Origin: Trochalopteron elliotii
Lineage: Eukaryota > Chordata > Aves > Passeriformes > Leiothrichidae
Reading direction: 5' to 3'
NCBI GenBank assembly: GCA_024734555.1
Contig: JANPWX010000338.1
Span: 427,907-491,906 of the forward strand
DNA length: 64,000 nt
The notes beneath the pieces are model-generated. The model was given only the letters and a program-made list of their open reading frames with translations, was not told the DNA's origin and made no database searches. The translations under genes were made by a program, and so were the position numbers. Positions 46,001-58,965 of the stretch are shown here, piece after piece; the first letter of the stretch is position 1, and every line of letters starts with the position of its first letter.

Positions 46001-49000
46001 TAGTGATCCTTTATCTAATGCTCTTTGCTTACAGCAAAATTGACATGATATGGAAAAACTCCCCAGCCCTCTGAAAATACACCACTTTGACCAATAATAT
46101 GAGGAAGGATCAAATACTAAGTGATGCCTGAGACACATACTTGTAGGCACATTAGCTTTTAGGCAGCAGTGCTGATCTTCTTGAAGGGAGCATTGTTTTA
46201 GAAGACTGGCAGTCAGGTGACAGTCATCAGTCTGCTTTCTCCTTTTATCTTTTGCCCATGGAAACATGCTATTCAGAATCATTATCTGCATTGCAAATAT
46301 ATTTGTAGTAATTATGCCTCTTCAGGCTAGATGAGCCATTACGTTTTTATTGTGGCATAAAAATGGTTTTGAAATCTCTGTACCAAAGTAATTAGCAAAA
46401 GTGAAGGAGGAGATCACAGGGCTGGAATATTTCATTTTGTTCAAGTAACATGGATTTGCTATAGCAAGTTGGAGAAGGCTGATGTTTCATTCTGACTTCA
46501 TCGATACTGTAGATGCAGGAACAGCCATGAATGCTGTGCAACTGACTAATGGATTTACTTGGGTGATTAATGCCTATTATCTACTTTACTTCAGAGTTTG
46601 ATACTTGCTAAACTGATCTTAATACCTAGAAATATGCTGAAATCACCTCATTTTCTTGCAAAATTACTTCTTGTGAATAGGGTGCTGCTTAATGCAAGCT
46701 AGAACATGCAGTTGGTGATACCATTAGGGAATAGGCCTGCAGAGAAGACAAAACCAACTTTGAGAACTATCATATGTTTAAGACACAGCATGAGTTTGGA
46801 ACTAGCAGCTCCCAGATGTGGTGATGGTCTTTTTTCCCAACACTTAGAATCCTCTGGACAGACACTGTCTCAATAAATCTGTACTTCAGTGCAGCCTCAT
46901 GGGGCATGCATGGAGGTCAAATGTTACCAAACCCCAGTCAGATGGATAATTCCTATTGAATCTAAAGGGAATGACGTGCCTACATGTTAGTGTGTGCACA
47001 CAGCCTAATGTTATCCTGTGATGTTATTTGTGATGGTGTAGGGGTTTTGCAATGCCAAATACATGTTATATTAAGTGTTATTATATACCAATGTTAACAT
47101 ATTTGTCTGTCATCATGATCCTTTTGAAATGCTGTACTCCTCCTTTCCCTATCTCACCTGCCATGTTTCTCTTCTCAACCACGGCTTGTGTTATTTGCAC
47201 AACTGTTCTCCAAGGATGCCACACTCCTCTTTTTATTCATCCTCTCCTCAACTCCACATGATTTTCTCTTTCTCTAGAGAAGTCCCAGAATAGAGTTGCT
47301 GTGTTCTCAATGGGAGAAAGGGAGTTACATTTGTCAGAGGGATCACTCACCAAGAGATTTGTGGAGCATTTTATGTGCCTTGTGAGTCTGTGCCAGGAAC
47401 ATTTGCCAACTTCTTTCTCCTCTCAAGGGTCTTGAGATTAGTGGTAGAGAGAAAAAAGTGGTATTCTATAGGGCAGACCCTGCTTTTTATTGGGGCTAAC
47501 TGACCCAAAGGTACTGTTAATGCGACTGTCTTCCACTCTTAATCTCAAGAGCTAGTGCAGATACTTCAAAGTCCTTCTGGATTATACTGTGCATCACCAA
47601 CCTCAGGGCCAAGCTCTGCAAACCAGTAAAAGGTGTCTTTGGGAGAAGGGCTGCACTGCTCCCCTGTTATATATCAGTTGTTGAGGCACAGATTGCTTTT
47701 CTTTGTCTCGCTATGGAAATCGATTGCTGAGTTGTGAATTGAATTGAATCAGAGTCCCAGTCTCTGCAAGAGTATCCTTCCTAATTGTTTGCAACAGGGC
47801 AATTTTCATAGAAGTGGGACTTCTATGCTGCAGGTGTCTTCTGGCTCTTCTTTCAAGGTTTGGCATAGGTGGCTTAAGAAGGTTAATTTATAAGGAAGGT
47901 GAGTGTAAGCACTGCTGGGAAGGGCCAAATGTTGCGGGCAGGCTGTCCAGACAGTGCTGTGCAATCCCTTCTTGCCCTTGGGGCTACAGACTTGAATTTC
48001 GCTCTTTTTCCCATGCCTCTTTAGCCCCAGTAGTTTTCCAATATGTGCTTGGAAACCTGGAGAACTACAATGAATGTTTTTCCTCAGAGCAGAGAAAGGC
48101 AAAACTGCAGGCTAGGCTGCTCTGCTCTGGAGGTTTATAGCCAGTGAGACGAATGATCTGAATGTAATGGCTGCTCCTTGTCAGGGGAAGGAGAAGGCCT
48201 GTATATGGAGGAATGTACGTGGAAAAGTGCCCTTGATGGCAGGGCCTCAGATGTGCATGGAATCAATGGTGTGTGCACTCACATGCTTAACAATTCTCTG
48301 TATGACCATGGTAACCTTCAGTCTTGTGGTCTTTGCTAGGAGTCTGAAGCCAAGTACAGTTCAAGCAACTTGGGGAATATGTCTCTGCAAATTCTGGCAT
48401 GCCTTGGCCTTTTTTCTTGTGCCAAGCTGAGCCTCCAATCATCTGCATGATGCTCCCAGCACTAATTCACCCTTTTAACCTCTTAACATACCTCATATAT
48501 GTGCGTGCACATCCTCACGCTCTAAGGTGAAAGGGAGCCAGAGATGGCAAGCACTTCTGGGGAGGATAAGTAGGTACAAGTTAAATGGATCTCCAGGGCT
48601 GGTAGGTCTGTAGTTCACACAGGCAAATTGAGTAATCTGAGAAAGAGACTTGAATACTCTGTGAGCAAGCCATGCAGGAAACTTTCCATAACCTGTGAAA
48701 CAGAAGGTAAAATCAAGTCACAAAATTTTGTCTTTAGCAGGTCTTAAAATTTGTAATCAAATAACTATTGATATGTTAAGCATGATATAGCATAGGCAAT
48801 ATTCCTGAAAGAGGGGAAATGGGGAGAAAAACCTTGGGATGGCCCCCAAAATCTCAGTTTTTACTCTGATGTTAACCTGTTATTGTTGTCAGAAAGTTTT
48901 TATCTCTTGGTGTTTCCCCCCCCACCCCCCACCCTTGCACGGATTATGTTTAGAATAACCCAAACTGCCTGATGTGTTTTTGATCACGGGTCTCTGTCTG

Positions 49001-49137
49001 ATCTATGTGAATGCAGTGATAATGTGAAATCTGCTACTGGCTTTTTAAGCTTCTGGAACATGATGTTGGGTATGTGAGAGCTCCACACCTTTAACTATCA
49101 ATTGACTAAGGCATCTCCTCATATGATATAAAACACA
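37005..49137. other. Gene desert, no gene recognised
   Basis: About 12 kb of AT-rich DNA without any credible exon. A T-rich tract lies at 38938-38966 and a pyrimidine-rich tract at 44970-45040. A decayed SINE-like patch is listed separately. Confidence 0.5.
37930..38000 (-). repeat. Possible ancient SINE (MIR-like) relic
   Basis: GTAACTGGTGTGGCC followed by TTGAACCCAGGTCTCC resembles the antisense of the tRNA-derived part of old amniote SINEs (a reverse B-box next to a GTGGC-type segment). Very diverged and without clear ends. Weak call from recall. Confidence 0.25.
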
Positions 49138-49167
49138 TTTGTTTGTTTGTTTGTTTGTTTGTTTGTT
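49138..49167. repeat. (TTTG)n microsatellite
   Basis: About seven uninterrupted TTTG/GTTT units. Confidence 0.95.
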
Positions 49168-49394
49168 CACTTGTTACATATCCACTGCAGTCCTGGGTCA
49201 GGCTAAAGCCTAGGAATTCTTCTTTCCACCATCTACCCTGGCTCACAGTCAATGTACTTGCTCTGATTGGTCAGTTGTTCATAACAAGGTCAACTTGAAA
49301 GTTTGGTTGGCATAGGCATGCTGCTTTTTTCTCTTTTTATCTGCATTACTCCCCTCACAAAAATACTACTCCAGATGCAGTTATGCCACAAACC

Positions 49395-49590
49395 CCCCCG
49401 CTCTAGCTCTCATCTTCTGCTCTCCCAGCCGTAGTTGTAGTTGCATGTGTTTGTAGTAGCGCAGCAAAACAAGACGTCATCTGAGTTTGAGCGCATCTCT
49501 GTAGGGAGGGCCGCGGGAGCCTGTTTCTCAGCCCAGCAGCAGGTGCCCAGCGTGCCCTACGTTCAGGTCGTGCGTCACAGTCTGAGGCCT
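49395..49590. promoter_or_regulatory. Small CpG islet with CRE-like words
   Basis: About ten CpGs within less than 200 bp in an otherwise CpG-poor desert. It includes GACGTCAT (49473-49480), a near-complete cAMP-response element, and TGCGTCAC (49571-49578), a second ATF/CREB-type word. No exon is recognisable. Candidate enhancer or promoter of a non-coding transcript. Confidence 0.35.
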
Positions 49591-51349
49591 TCCCTCACAC
49601 AGAGCTGAGGGGAGTGTTGCACTGATTATCACAGCCTCGTGTTGCACCTTAGCTCTGTGACTTAGGTGCAGCTTTACAGAATCTGCCTGGGTGCTTGGAA
49701 TTGGCAGAGTGCTGTCCTTTCATGTACTCATGCAGACTAAAAAGAAATGAAGTTCTGTCACAAAGGTCTGTCTGCTGCTCGCTGTGATAATTGCTGCCCC
49801 TTGAGTAGCAAAGGAAATGTAACAGGGCTGGACACAAATAATTTTTAAAAAGCCCACTTAGAATTGGACAATTTCCTTAGAAAACTCTTATCTTTTGGCT
49901 TTAGGAGCTCTATAGAATGGGCTATACAATGAAAAGCTTCCTAAAGACTTCCACAAAGGGGGAATTAGCCAAGTGCTATTCATAGAATTCTATGTCTGTG
50001 CTGAAAAGGTAGCAAGGGCGCATTCTGCAGGGCGCTCCCCCACAATAGCCAGGAGTTACTAAGCCTTTCAAAGGCAATAGTGCTTTCAGGCTTTGTGTGC
50101 CTCCAGTCCCCACAAACGACCCTATAGTTTGCTTGGGTACTTAGTAGAAAGTGTTTCAAATAGCCCATTTTCCTGAGCTGCCAGTGTGCTAACAGTTTCC
50201 CTGACAACTCGGTTATAGTAATTTCTCCTGCTTTTTTTCTCTGCCGATTTCCCAAGAACTGGTAATTTCAGTTAATTCCCTCTCGGGAATATGGGAGCGA
50301 GATATTATGTTTGTTTTCCTGTGAATTCTGCGTGAATGGTTTCGCCCTGCACACAGGATGCAGGGAAGGGAAATTTAAAAAAAGCTTATCAAACAAAAGA
50401 AGAAGGGAAATAAAAGGGAAGAAATGGTGAATTAAAAAGCCTTTTAAGAGATGGGGAAGAAAGAAAAGGATATCATTCTTCCTTGCTATGAATAACTTAA
50501 TTTTTCTTTTATTTACCTTATTTGCAATTGTGTGAATTATAATAGAAATAGTTACTGAATTATTTGTGGAACTTTACAGTCTTGTAGCAGGAAAAATATT
50601 AGTGTCTGTAGCCTATATATCAAGAATCTGTAGTGGAGGCCACATTTCAGAAGGGTTGGGATGAAGTGAATTCTCCATTTTTAATGGAATGGATCCTATT
50701 TTCAGTTTTTCTTGACTACAGGAGATCTATATGGGCAACTCTGATAGCAATTTAAAAAGGAGAAGGTTAACTTTAGAATGTATTTATCTCAGCTTAATGC
50801 CATTTGGTGTTGGAATATATGGGAATTGTACCTTACTAATCCTGGCTGTAGACTACTAGTTGTAGACTACTAGTTGTAGCCTAAAGGCTCTGCTAAAACT
50901 ATTAGCTCTCCAGAGTGTGAGGAAGCATGTGATGCACTGCTGGAAACAGAATGTGTGTGTCGGCACTGTGTGGTGAAATTCTCCTCACAGAGTTTCCCTG
51001 CCATGCCTTTCCATCTGGAGTGTGTCCATAGGTGAACCTTTCTTGTTCTCAGAATGTATCAAGATAATTTTTCATCATTTCTGTCAGGTATTGAGCATTT
51101 AAAAACAGCACAGATACAAAAATGCTGTTAGTGTGGGGCATAGAATAACACTGAGTTATGGTTTCAGAGGTCATCAAAGAGTGAAGAACTGAGATTTGGT
51201 AAAACATCCATATTTAATGGACTCTGGTATTTACTTAAGAGACTTAAGTTCACCATTTAGATCACAGTTTTCCAAACCATTTAATAATCAATATTGCTAA
51301 ATCAGACATTGTTCGGAGTCCAAGATGAAAGCTTCTGCAAAGCAGCTGT
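49591..51349. other. Intergenic DNA, possible non-coding regulatory stretch
   Basis: No gene. A stretch at about 50200-50480 has isolated CpGs in an AT-rich context, which can mark conserved non-coding DNA. A 14-bp unit TGTAGACTACTAGT is repeated 2.4 times at 50847-50880. Confidence 0.45.
50847..50880. repeat. Short tandem repeat, 14-bp unit
   Basis: TGTAGACTACTAGT occurs twice in a row, followed by TGTAGC, a partial third copy. The unit ends in the palindrome ACTAGT. Confidence 0.85.
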
Positions 51350-51441
51350 AGTTGCAAAGTTCCCTTTAGTCCTTTAGTTTTTTCCCAAGAAAGTTGGTTG
51401 TTTTAGTTGCAAAGTCCCCTTTAGTTTTTTTCCCAAGAAAG
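51350..51441. repeat. Local tandem duplication, about 55-bp period
   Basis: AGTTGCAAAGTTCCCTTTAG (51350-51369) and AGTTGCAAAGTCCCCTTTAG (51405 on) are near-identical. Each is followed by TTTTTTCCCAAGAAAG, at about 51378-51393 and up to 51440. The first copy has a small internal expansion (CCTTTAG repeated). Confidence 0.8.
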
Positions 51442-51599
51442 GTCCTACTGAACTTGCTTAATTCTGCTTGTCTTCAAAGCATTTCACTGAGGCCTTCGGC
51501 ATCTCACTAAGGCATCTAGCATCAAGGATTTAGAGTTTCAGCTGGACTGTACCCCGTTCATCATTACCTGATCCATCACACAAACCTTGTCTGCTTTAG

Positions 51600-51870
51600 G
51601 GTTACAGAGAGAGATTGCAAGTGTGTAAAAACTACAGGACGGGGGTTGACCTGATGTGAGGATTCTCGGGATTCTCACCCCAGATAAAACCTTCCTGCTT
51701 GGAAATGAAAGCGTTGCTACGGTTCTATCCAGTAGAGGGAGACCTTAGACGTGCCTAAATCACACATCTGCATCAGGCAGCCGTGCCCCTCCAGGGGCTT
51801 CCTCCAGCCCAGCCCGGCACTCATAGGGAGGACTTCCTATTTCCTTGCGACTGTTTTAATACGCTTTTCA
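51600..51870. promoter_or_regulatory. CpG-containing islet with a CTCF-like word
   Basis: About nine CpGs in 270 bp within a CpG-poor region. CCAGTAGAGGGAGA (51729-51742, + strand) matches the CTCF core at about 12 of 14 positions. No exon recognised. Confidence 0.28.
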
Positions 51871-54800
51871 AAGCTGCTTTGCTCTAGGAGAAGCTGAAAA
51901 CAGAAAATTCAGTAAAATCAAGTTGTTCTAGGAACACATTGTAAAAGGCAAGAGTTTATTCATTTATTCAAGCAAGTAAGTGCTCAGGCAAAATAGGTAT
52001 CAATGTACACCACTTGCAATGGCACACAAATATTTTCAGGTGCCTGTTACATCGCTTTTAAGAGCTGTTCTGATTACACTGTAATTAATATTATGAAGTA
52101 GTGATTAAAAATGGTAGCAGTGAGATACAGGAAGTATATGGAACAGTTACTAAGTGTTATATTAGTGCTGCATAATAACATTGGAGCTAGCTTGGGACAG
52201 TCGGCTTCCCTGCACAGGTGTACCACCTGGGTACATAGAAAAACAAATGCTTTAGTGTAGTTTATTATGATTTTGTTTGTTTGCTTGCTCGCTTTTAATT
52301 ATTATTATATGTAGTGTAATTGTAGGTCATTAGACATGGGAAAAGGAAAGTGAGAGAACAGTGGAAAATCACTGCAGACTCAATAGTTCCTGTCTTTATA
52401 GTGGGATTGATCTGAAGCAACATAGAAGGGGAGTTTACATTGATGATGGCTGCTTATTTCTCAGATGTCTGTGTACATAGAAACAAAAAAGTATTTAGCC
52501 TAAACTGTTTGTGGAAGAAGGAGATGTTCTCCATCATGACAATTCTGGGGAAATCTTTCTCTCCATGTGTTGAGCAACAGGATTCAAGGACACAAGGGTG
52601 ACCTGGATTTTGGAGCTGATACAGTCATAGCCTACATTTCTCTTCTCTACACTAAACAAGATTTCTTGGGAGGTAGGTGGACAGGGTTGCATCAGAGCAT
52701 TATCTGTATTAGTTCACTTGTCACCACAAAATTAACTTAAGTTTGGAAGGCCATCAAACCTCCATGAGAATTGCTGTGTTCACTTAAAACATGACTAATG
52801 TAATGGCTGATTAATTAAGCTCTCCTTGCTTTGTTCATAGCAAGATTAGATTATTTTTATACTATCAGACTATGGACCCAAGAATCTTTAGTCTCTTTTA
52901 CTGATACTCATAAGCTCCTTTGCAACCACACTTTGAAACATAGATAATACTCAGTTTCAAATGTGTGTTTGAGTTTGGTATGCCCTATAGTTCTGCTCTT
53001 GGGCAGCATCTCACAACCATCTTATCCAAAGGAAAAAGAAAATAAAATTGAAAGAGGTCAGATACTGCCTCAGGCTTTACTTTAAAAGCACACTCCTATT
53101 GATGTGACTGAAAAAAGGCTGCACAATATGACCTTGATATCCTCCACTTTAAATGCCTGTATTGAATACGTGAAGTGATCTTTGCGTACAATTTTTTCCC
53201 TTCTCCCTATTTTAGAGGCTTTCCTTTTGTTCTTTAGATTACTTTGGATGCTGACTTAGTACTGTAATGTTCTCGTGGCAGGAAATGTCTGTATATGGAA
53301 ATCTTGCAGCTAGACTTCAGTAATTCCCACACAGACTGTCAGTCCTATGCAGTGACTATGTATACTCTGTCCTCATGTTGGCAAGAGAATTCAATTGTGT
53401 TCCTACAATGGGATAGGATTTAAAGCTTTTAGTTGCTTTTGTTTCTTGTGGAAACGATGGCTTCTGGCCATTGGAATGGAGAGTGACATGGCCTCTCACA
53501 CAGGACTTTTACCCATGTTAGGGAACTGATCAGACTTGATTTTTAACAAAAATTTCAACCTGATACAGAAGAGACTTCAGGGACTGAATTTCTTTCTGTC
53601 CCTTCACTCTCAGCAGCTCAAATTTTAATGTACACTTACAGAAATTAAGGACTTGGTGAACACTGGGTAAAATGTCAGCAGAGCCAGACGGATTTAATTG
53701 GTTTCTGACTACCTCCCTGGCAGACAGTGACCAAATACCCATGCAAGCCAACCTCTTGATATCATGATAACACAGTTTCAATAGGGATTATTGCTTCTAG
53801 TATTTATGATAAAATTCCAGGCCAGTAAGTGGTTGTTCCAATACTTGGAACAATTGGAGTTCAGACCTTTGTAAGAGGGTAATAGTTGATAGTATTGCAT
53901 AGCCCCAAAGTTTGATTTAGAAGAAGGACATAAATTTAAGTTAATGATCATCTTTTTGGCTGTGAAATATAAGAGACCCTCTCTGCAATCAGTTCAATAC
54001 TTTATTTGTGAAAGTCCAACCTTATCCTAACTTCACTATAATTCCAGCCCAATCTGCCCTTTTCCTTCATGTCTTTTACCCCGCGCTTACATTTTTCAGG
54101 CCTTCTTGCTTAACTGCTGTCTTTGGCCATATTAGCCCTGTGGTATCAATGGAAAGACTCTTACTAACACCAGTGAAACTGGACTAGACCCTTTCCATTT
54201 TTCTCATCTAAATCTTTTTCCTTATGCTATATGTCTGTGAAGAGCACTGATGGTTCTCATAACCAAAGGGAATTTCTGTATTTTTATCTGATTTCACTTG
54301 GAAAATTATTTTGAAGTTTTAGGTTGTTTATTCAGAAAAGCTGCCTATAATTATCTCATCAGCTACAGATGTAAGCAGTGCTTTAAGAATTTTTTTTTCT
54401 GCTTTGGTTATTTTTGATGGCTAGGTGTGTTCATTAGATTCTTGGAACAGTGACAACATCTGTTTTTATGACCAATGTAAAACGTATGATAATCTGGAAA
54501 TAATGTATCTGAAAAAAACCAAAACAACTCTGAAATGAGCAGAGCAGACATTTTCTTTGATTACTGCTTGGCTCCTAAGATAACAGCACTCGGTATGTGG
54601 AAGGACATAATTGTGCTAAATTGTGGAGTTACCTGATTAAAAACAAACCAAAACAATCTACCCTGTACTTTGAGTACTTTGACCATATTTTCACCTTTAA
54701 TCTTTCTTTGTTAGGGGTACTGCTTGCACAGATCCAGTTCTAGATAGGTTTGTCATACTGGCCTTAACAATGTCATCTAGACATAGATAAACTGTTCTTC

Positions 54801-57800
54801 ATAGTCTTGAAATATTACAAATGCATTGAGGAGATAGTTCTCTTTTTCCCAGAATTGTATTGTTTGGACTCTTGGCAACTAACAGAGCCAGGGTATGAAT
54901 TAGCTAGAAAATAACCCCAATATATAGCATTTATTAGCAAACAAAACAACTCCCTCAACCTCAATTCTGAAAGTTTCCAAAATGGCTTGATGCAAAACTA
55001 TTCCATTTCTTGTGGCCATGTGTAAAGCTTATTGGTTGTAGCTGTGGACTGTTTAATTGTCCTCTATTTTAAATGGTCAAAGTGGGGACAAGTGACCTCC
55101 CCTCTGTAGGTTATTAGGAGGACCAGGAGCAGAATTTGGGTCCTTCTGCTTTTCCCACTCCAATGCTTCCACCCTTTGAAAGAGATAGAGATATTATTCA
55201 TAAAAGTTGATGAATATTTATTTTTGAGTGCAACTTGGGAATCCACATTTGAGTCAGTCATAGAAAAATTATTTAGCAACTGGGAGTAATTAATTTTTTT
55301 TCCTAAGTTATTATGGCATTGAGGGCACTAATGGCCATGCCCAGCTTCCCCAAGGGATTTCCCTCACCCTGTCAATGGCTCAAGCCCTCATTTCAGGCCA
55401 ACCCTGCCCTGGTGATGCTGCTGCAGTTAATCTCCAGCTCCCTGAAGCCCCTCACTGCCTGACCATGAACCTGTACCGTACCTTGAGACAAGCATAGGAG
55501 TTGATCCATTTCCAGATCTGCTTCAGCTTGACAGTTCCTCTTCTCCAGCAGTATAGGATGCTCTAGGGCAAGGCATAGCATGCTTTTAATTAGTGTGTGT
55601 GTGATTCTGGCGCTCAAAGGAGCCTCTTCCTTGTTGCAATGCGATCTCTAAATACTGAGCCTGGGAACATGTAATTAGTTGTCCTTGCCCTGTGAAAAAA
55701 TGGTTACCATAAGCCTGTTCTATAAATGTGCAAACCCTAGTAGAGTTTTGCCTAATTTGTAGCTTCAGTGACACTGTCTGACTGTAAGGTTTGGATGAAA
55801 TTCTTATATTGTATATATATGTATAACAATTTTCTTATCAGCTCTGAATTTATCATCTTGCAGTTTGCTTCAGCATTTTCTTGGCTCTTTTGCTGTGAGG
55901 TAACAGGAATGTCTACCTATTTCTTTTTTATAAAATCAGCCAACATTTTACCTAGTTATATCACCTTGCCCAATTCATCTTTCTTTAAAACCAACTCTAA
56001 CAAGGGAGCCGAGATCCTGTCTAACTAAAATCTGGGAAACAAGGCAGATGTGAAAGCCTAGATCTAGCAAGGCTGGTGCTCTGTTCTTCTGCGGCAGTAG
56101 AATTACAGTCTTATCTATATGAAGCCTGACATTGAGCAGACCATTAAAGGTCTTTAGTCCTTACAGTCAGGCACAACATTTACTTTTCCTGATCTTGTGC
56201 CACAGCTTGTGGGCCCCATCAGTCTGGGTTGCTTTTTCATCTGGGATCTCTTGACATAGAGTGGATGCTTTGCTGCAGTTTAAGTAATTGCCAGCTGTTT
56301 GTTGAGCTGCAAAAACTGTCATGCATCTGTCCAAATTTTAAAGAAATCGTGTTGGCTTAGACAAGTGACTAAATAGATCTTAGCTGTCCAGTGCCCAATC
56401 CTTGTTTTTCGTAATAGGCATGTAAATACCCTACGGTTGACTTTTCTGGCCTTTGTTTTAGTGCATTTAAAAACAATGACCTTGACTTTTCTTTCCACAC
56501 ACATTGTGGAGTCATGAATATGCTGTCAAAGGATGTGAGAGGTGCCAAAATGTCATTCTACTGGGTGCTAGCAAAGGGAACTCGAGGGGATGGATAAGGA
56601 CAATTCTTCAAGTAAGAACTGGGCCTAATAAAGTTAAAACTCTGCACTGGTAGTTTCAGGTGTGCTGTTACTACACACAAGCAGTAATAATGCCTTTTAT
56701 TGAATTGCTCTGGCTCTCCTCTATTACTGTATTCAAAAGTAAACAGCCACACACTATACCTTTCTATTCTCGCAGCTGGAGCTATTCTTATGATACTTTT
56801 GAAGGTAGCTCTCTGTTCTGTTCTTTAGATCTTTGTTTTCCCGTTTTCTTTTCCAGTCCTCTCTGCTTGTTTGCTCCATTAGCTGCACTTTTTTATTTCT
56901 GTTTCTTGGGCCAGTATTCTAAGAGATCAAGATAAACGTTTGAGGGGTTTCCTATCTGGGCAAGGCAAAACTTTTGTGGCCAGGAAAAACATTTCAGCTG
57001 TATGAAACTATTGTGGCTGAAACCATAGAACTAGCAGGTGACATGGCAGTGAACAAAACACAGATATTCTACACAAACATTACATACCAGGAAATGTAAA
57101 TTAAATGTCTTTGTTGCAAAGTTAACTCTGACTCTTGCTTATGTGGCAGCTCTGCTCTGCCTCGAGAGCAGAGACTTCTTAACAGCTCCAGGATTTTGGA
57201 CAGCCTTCAGTGGGCATTCTGGGGTTCCTGTATATTACCTTAAGCTTTCTTGGCATTGCAGTCCTTGCTATTTCGTACTTGATGCCCCGTTCAAAGTCAG
57301 CTCAGGGGTGTTTCACACCTGTCAAATCCCTGGAGCTGTATTCCATGTATTCTATCTGTCCACTTGCTAAATAGGCCCATCTGCATCTTTTCTCTGACAA
57401 ACACCCACCCACGAGATAGAAGTCCAAACTGCTGAAACAAATTCTCTGTTCAAAAGAAGCCTGTGATACAAATGGCCCTGTTGTCATATGACAGTATAAT
57501 CTCATGAAACAGTGCACTGACAGGATATCATAAGGATGTGTACATGTCTGTTCACACAAGGACTTTTTTTACAATTTTTTTTTTATTATGAAAGGAGAGT
57601 GATCAAATTTAAACCCACCTTTTAGTACAGAATAATCCCGGTGAATGGGTATTTACTGATAGTCCCTTCTCAAAAATACATTTTCAGACAACTTTGAAAT
57701 AAAAAATGAACAGTAAGGACTTTCTAATATTTTTATCTGAGTAAAAAATAAAAAAATACCCTAAATTTGAAGGCATCAAGAGTTATTACTGATGAAGTCA

Positions 57801-58849
57801 CTGGTGAGAATAATTCACCACATCTCTCTGCTGACTAACAGCTCTGATTTTGTTCAGGTGGAGAAAACAGAAGGAAGTGATAACGAAACAGCCTGAGAAC
57901 AGCCTCTGCACACAGTTTCTGTCTCTCTGGTGGAGGTGCTACTCAGTTTACTGTGCTGTTAAAATTCACAACAGTTCCCCATTGTGGCCACAGTTGACGA
58001 CAGCAAATCAGTTTGGACAGCTTATTCTAGGCCACCTCAGCAAACCCAGCTCTAGATGCAACACTGAACTTCTGCCACTGGTGTCTGAACAGCATCTGCC
58101 TGTGCCAGGAGGGATTCACTGTAACTGCACACACCAAGTCTTGGTTCCTCCTCTGCTGCACCACTGCCTCGCAGTCAGTTCTGCATCAGTGCCCTGCACC
58201 TTTCAAAGGGGGAGATGGGGCACTGCTGCCTCTCAGCCCTGCTCTGATGTCCTGCTGCCTTGCAGAGCAGGGTGGATAGAAAACCTGGATAAAAGCTCTT
58301 TGGCTCCTGCTTTGTGCTCTGCTGTGCCTCTGCTTTGGCGGAGCCAGTGTGATAGATGAGTACTGTGAACCCTGTACGTACCACTTCCTGTTACACGAGG
58401 CAGAACTATCAGGCTAAAAGAGGTTGTTGGTATTATTTTCCCATGCTGAAGGCAAAGGCAGTCTGCTGTAAAGCACTTTCCTGGTGGGGCTGTTTTGGTT
58501 TTAATCCTGCCATAACAAGTGTGGTTTTTGGGGCAAGCAAACTCGAGAGAGAAAAATGTAAGAAATAACACATTGTGTCCAGAACACTTTCCTGCCAGAT
58601 GTTTTCATTAATGAATTAAGCCTTAGGATTTGAAATCCAACCCCAGTTTACAACTTGAGTGCCCTGATTTCTGAACTAATTTCTCCCACCTCACTCTCAC
58701 TTCCTTTGAAAACGTCAGTTATGGAGTAGGCAGCATATGAGGTGTTGTAAAGGAAACCTTCTAGATTTCGAGAATGCAGAGTGTAAGGTATCTAAGTATC
58801 TAGCCCGACGATTCTGGTTGTATATGATGGATCAGTGATTGAAACTCAG
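51871..58849. other. Gene desert, no gene recognised
   Basis: No credible exon. A + strand open frame of 169 codons at 57850-58359 is long for this composition, but has no recognisable domain and looks unlike a real protein; I treat it as chance. A T-box-type site is at 57305-57320. Confidence 0.5.
57305..57320. promoter_or_regulatory. Candidate paired T-box half-sites
   Basis: GGGGTGTT is followed directly by TCACACCT: a weak forward half-site facing a perfect reverse one. It includes TTTCACACCT at 57311-57320. Motif match only, about 40 kb from the EOMES gene body. Confidence 0.25.
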
Positions 58850-58965
58850 CCAAAGAATTTGGATAATGTGCTTAGAATCACAGAGGGTATTTCAAACAGT
58901 CAGTGGTAAAGCCCCTGTCTCTTGTGTCAGTCTTATGCTTTGACCATGGCATCATCCCTTCTCCA
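58850..58965 (-). repeat. Possible ancient SINE (MIR-like) relic
   Basis: The order of segments (an ATCACAGAG segment, GTCAGTGGTAAAG, CCTGTCTCTTGTGTCAGTCTTATGC, TTGACCATGGCATCATCCC) parallels the antisense of MIR-type tRNA-derived SINEs. Highly diverged. Weak call from recall. Confidence 0.3.

Noticed and set aside
57850..58359. 169-codon open frame, + strand
   Set aside because: Composition is that of translated non-coding DNA (rich in Ser, Leu, Cys, His), and no family is recognised. It would need transcript or conservation support.
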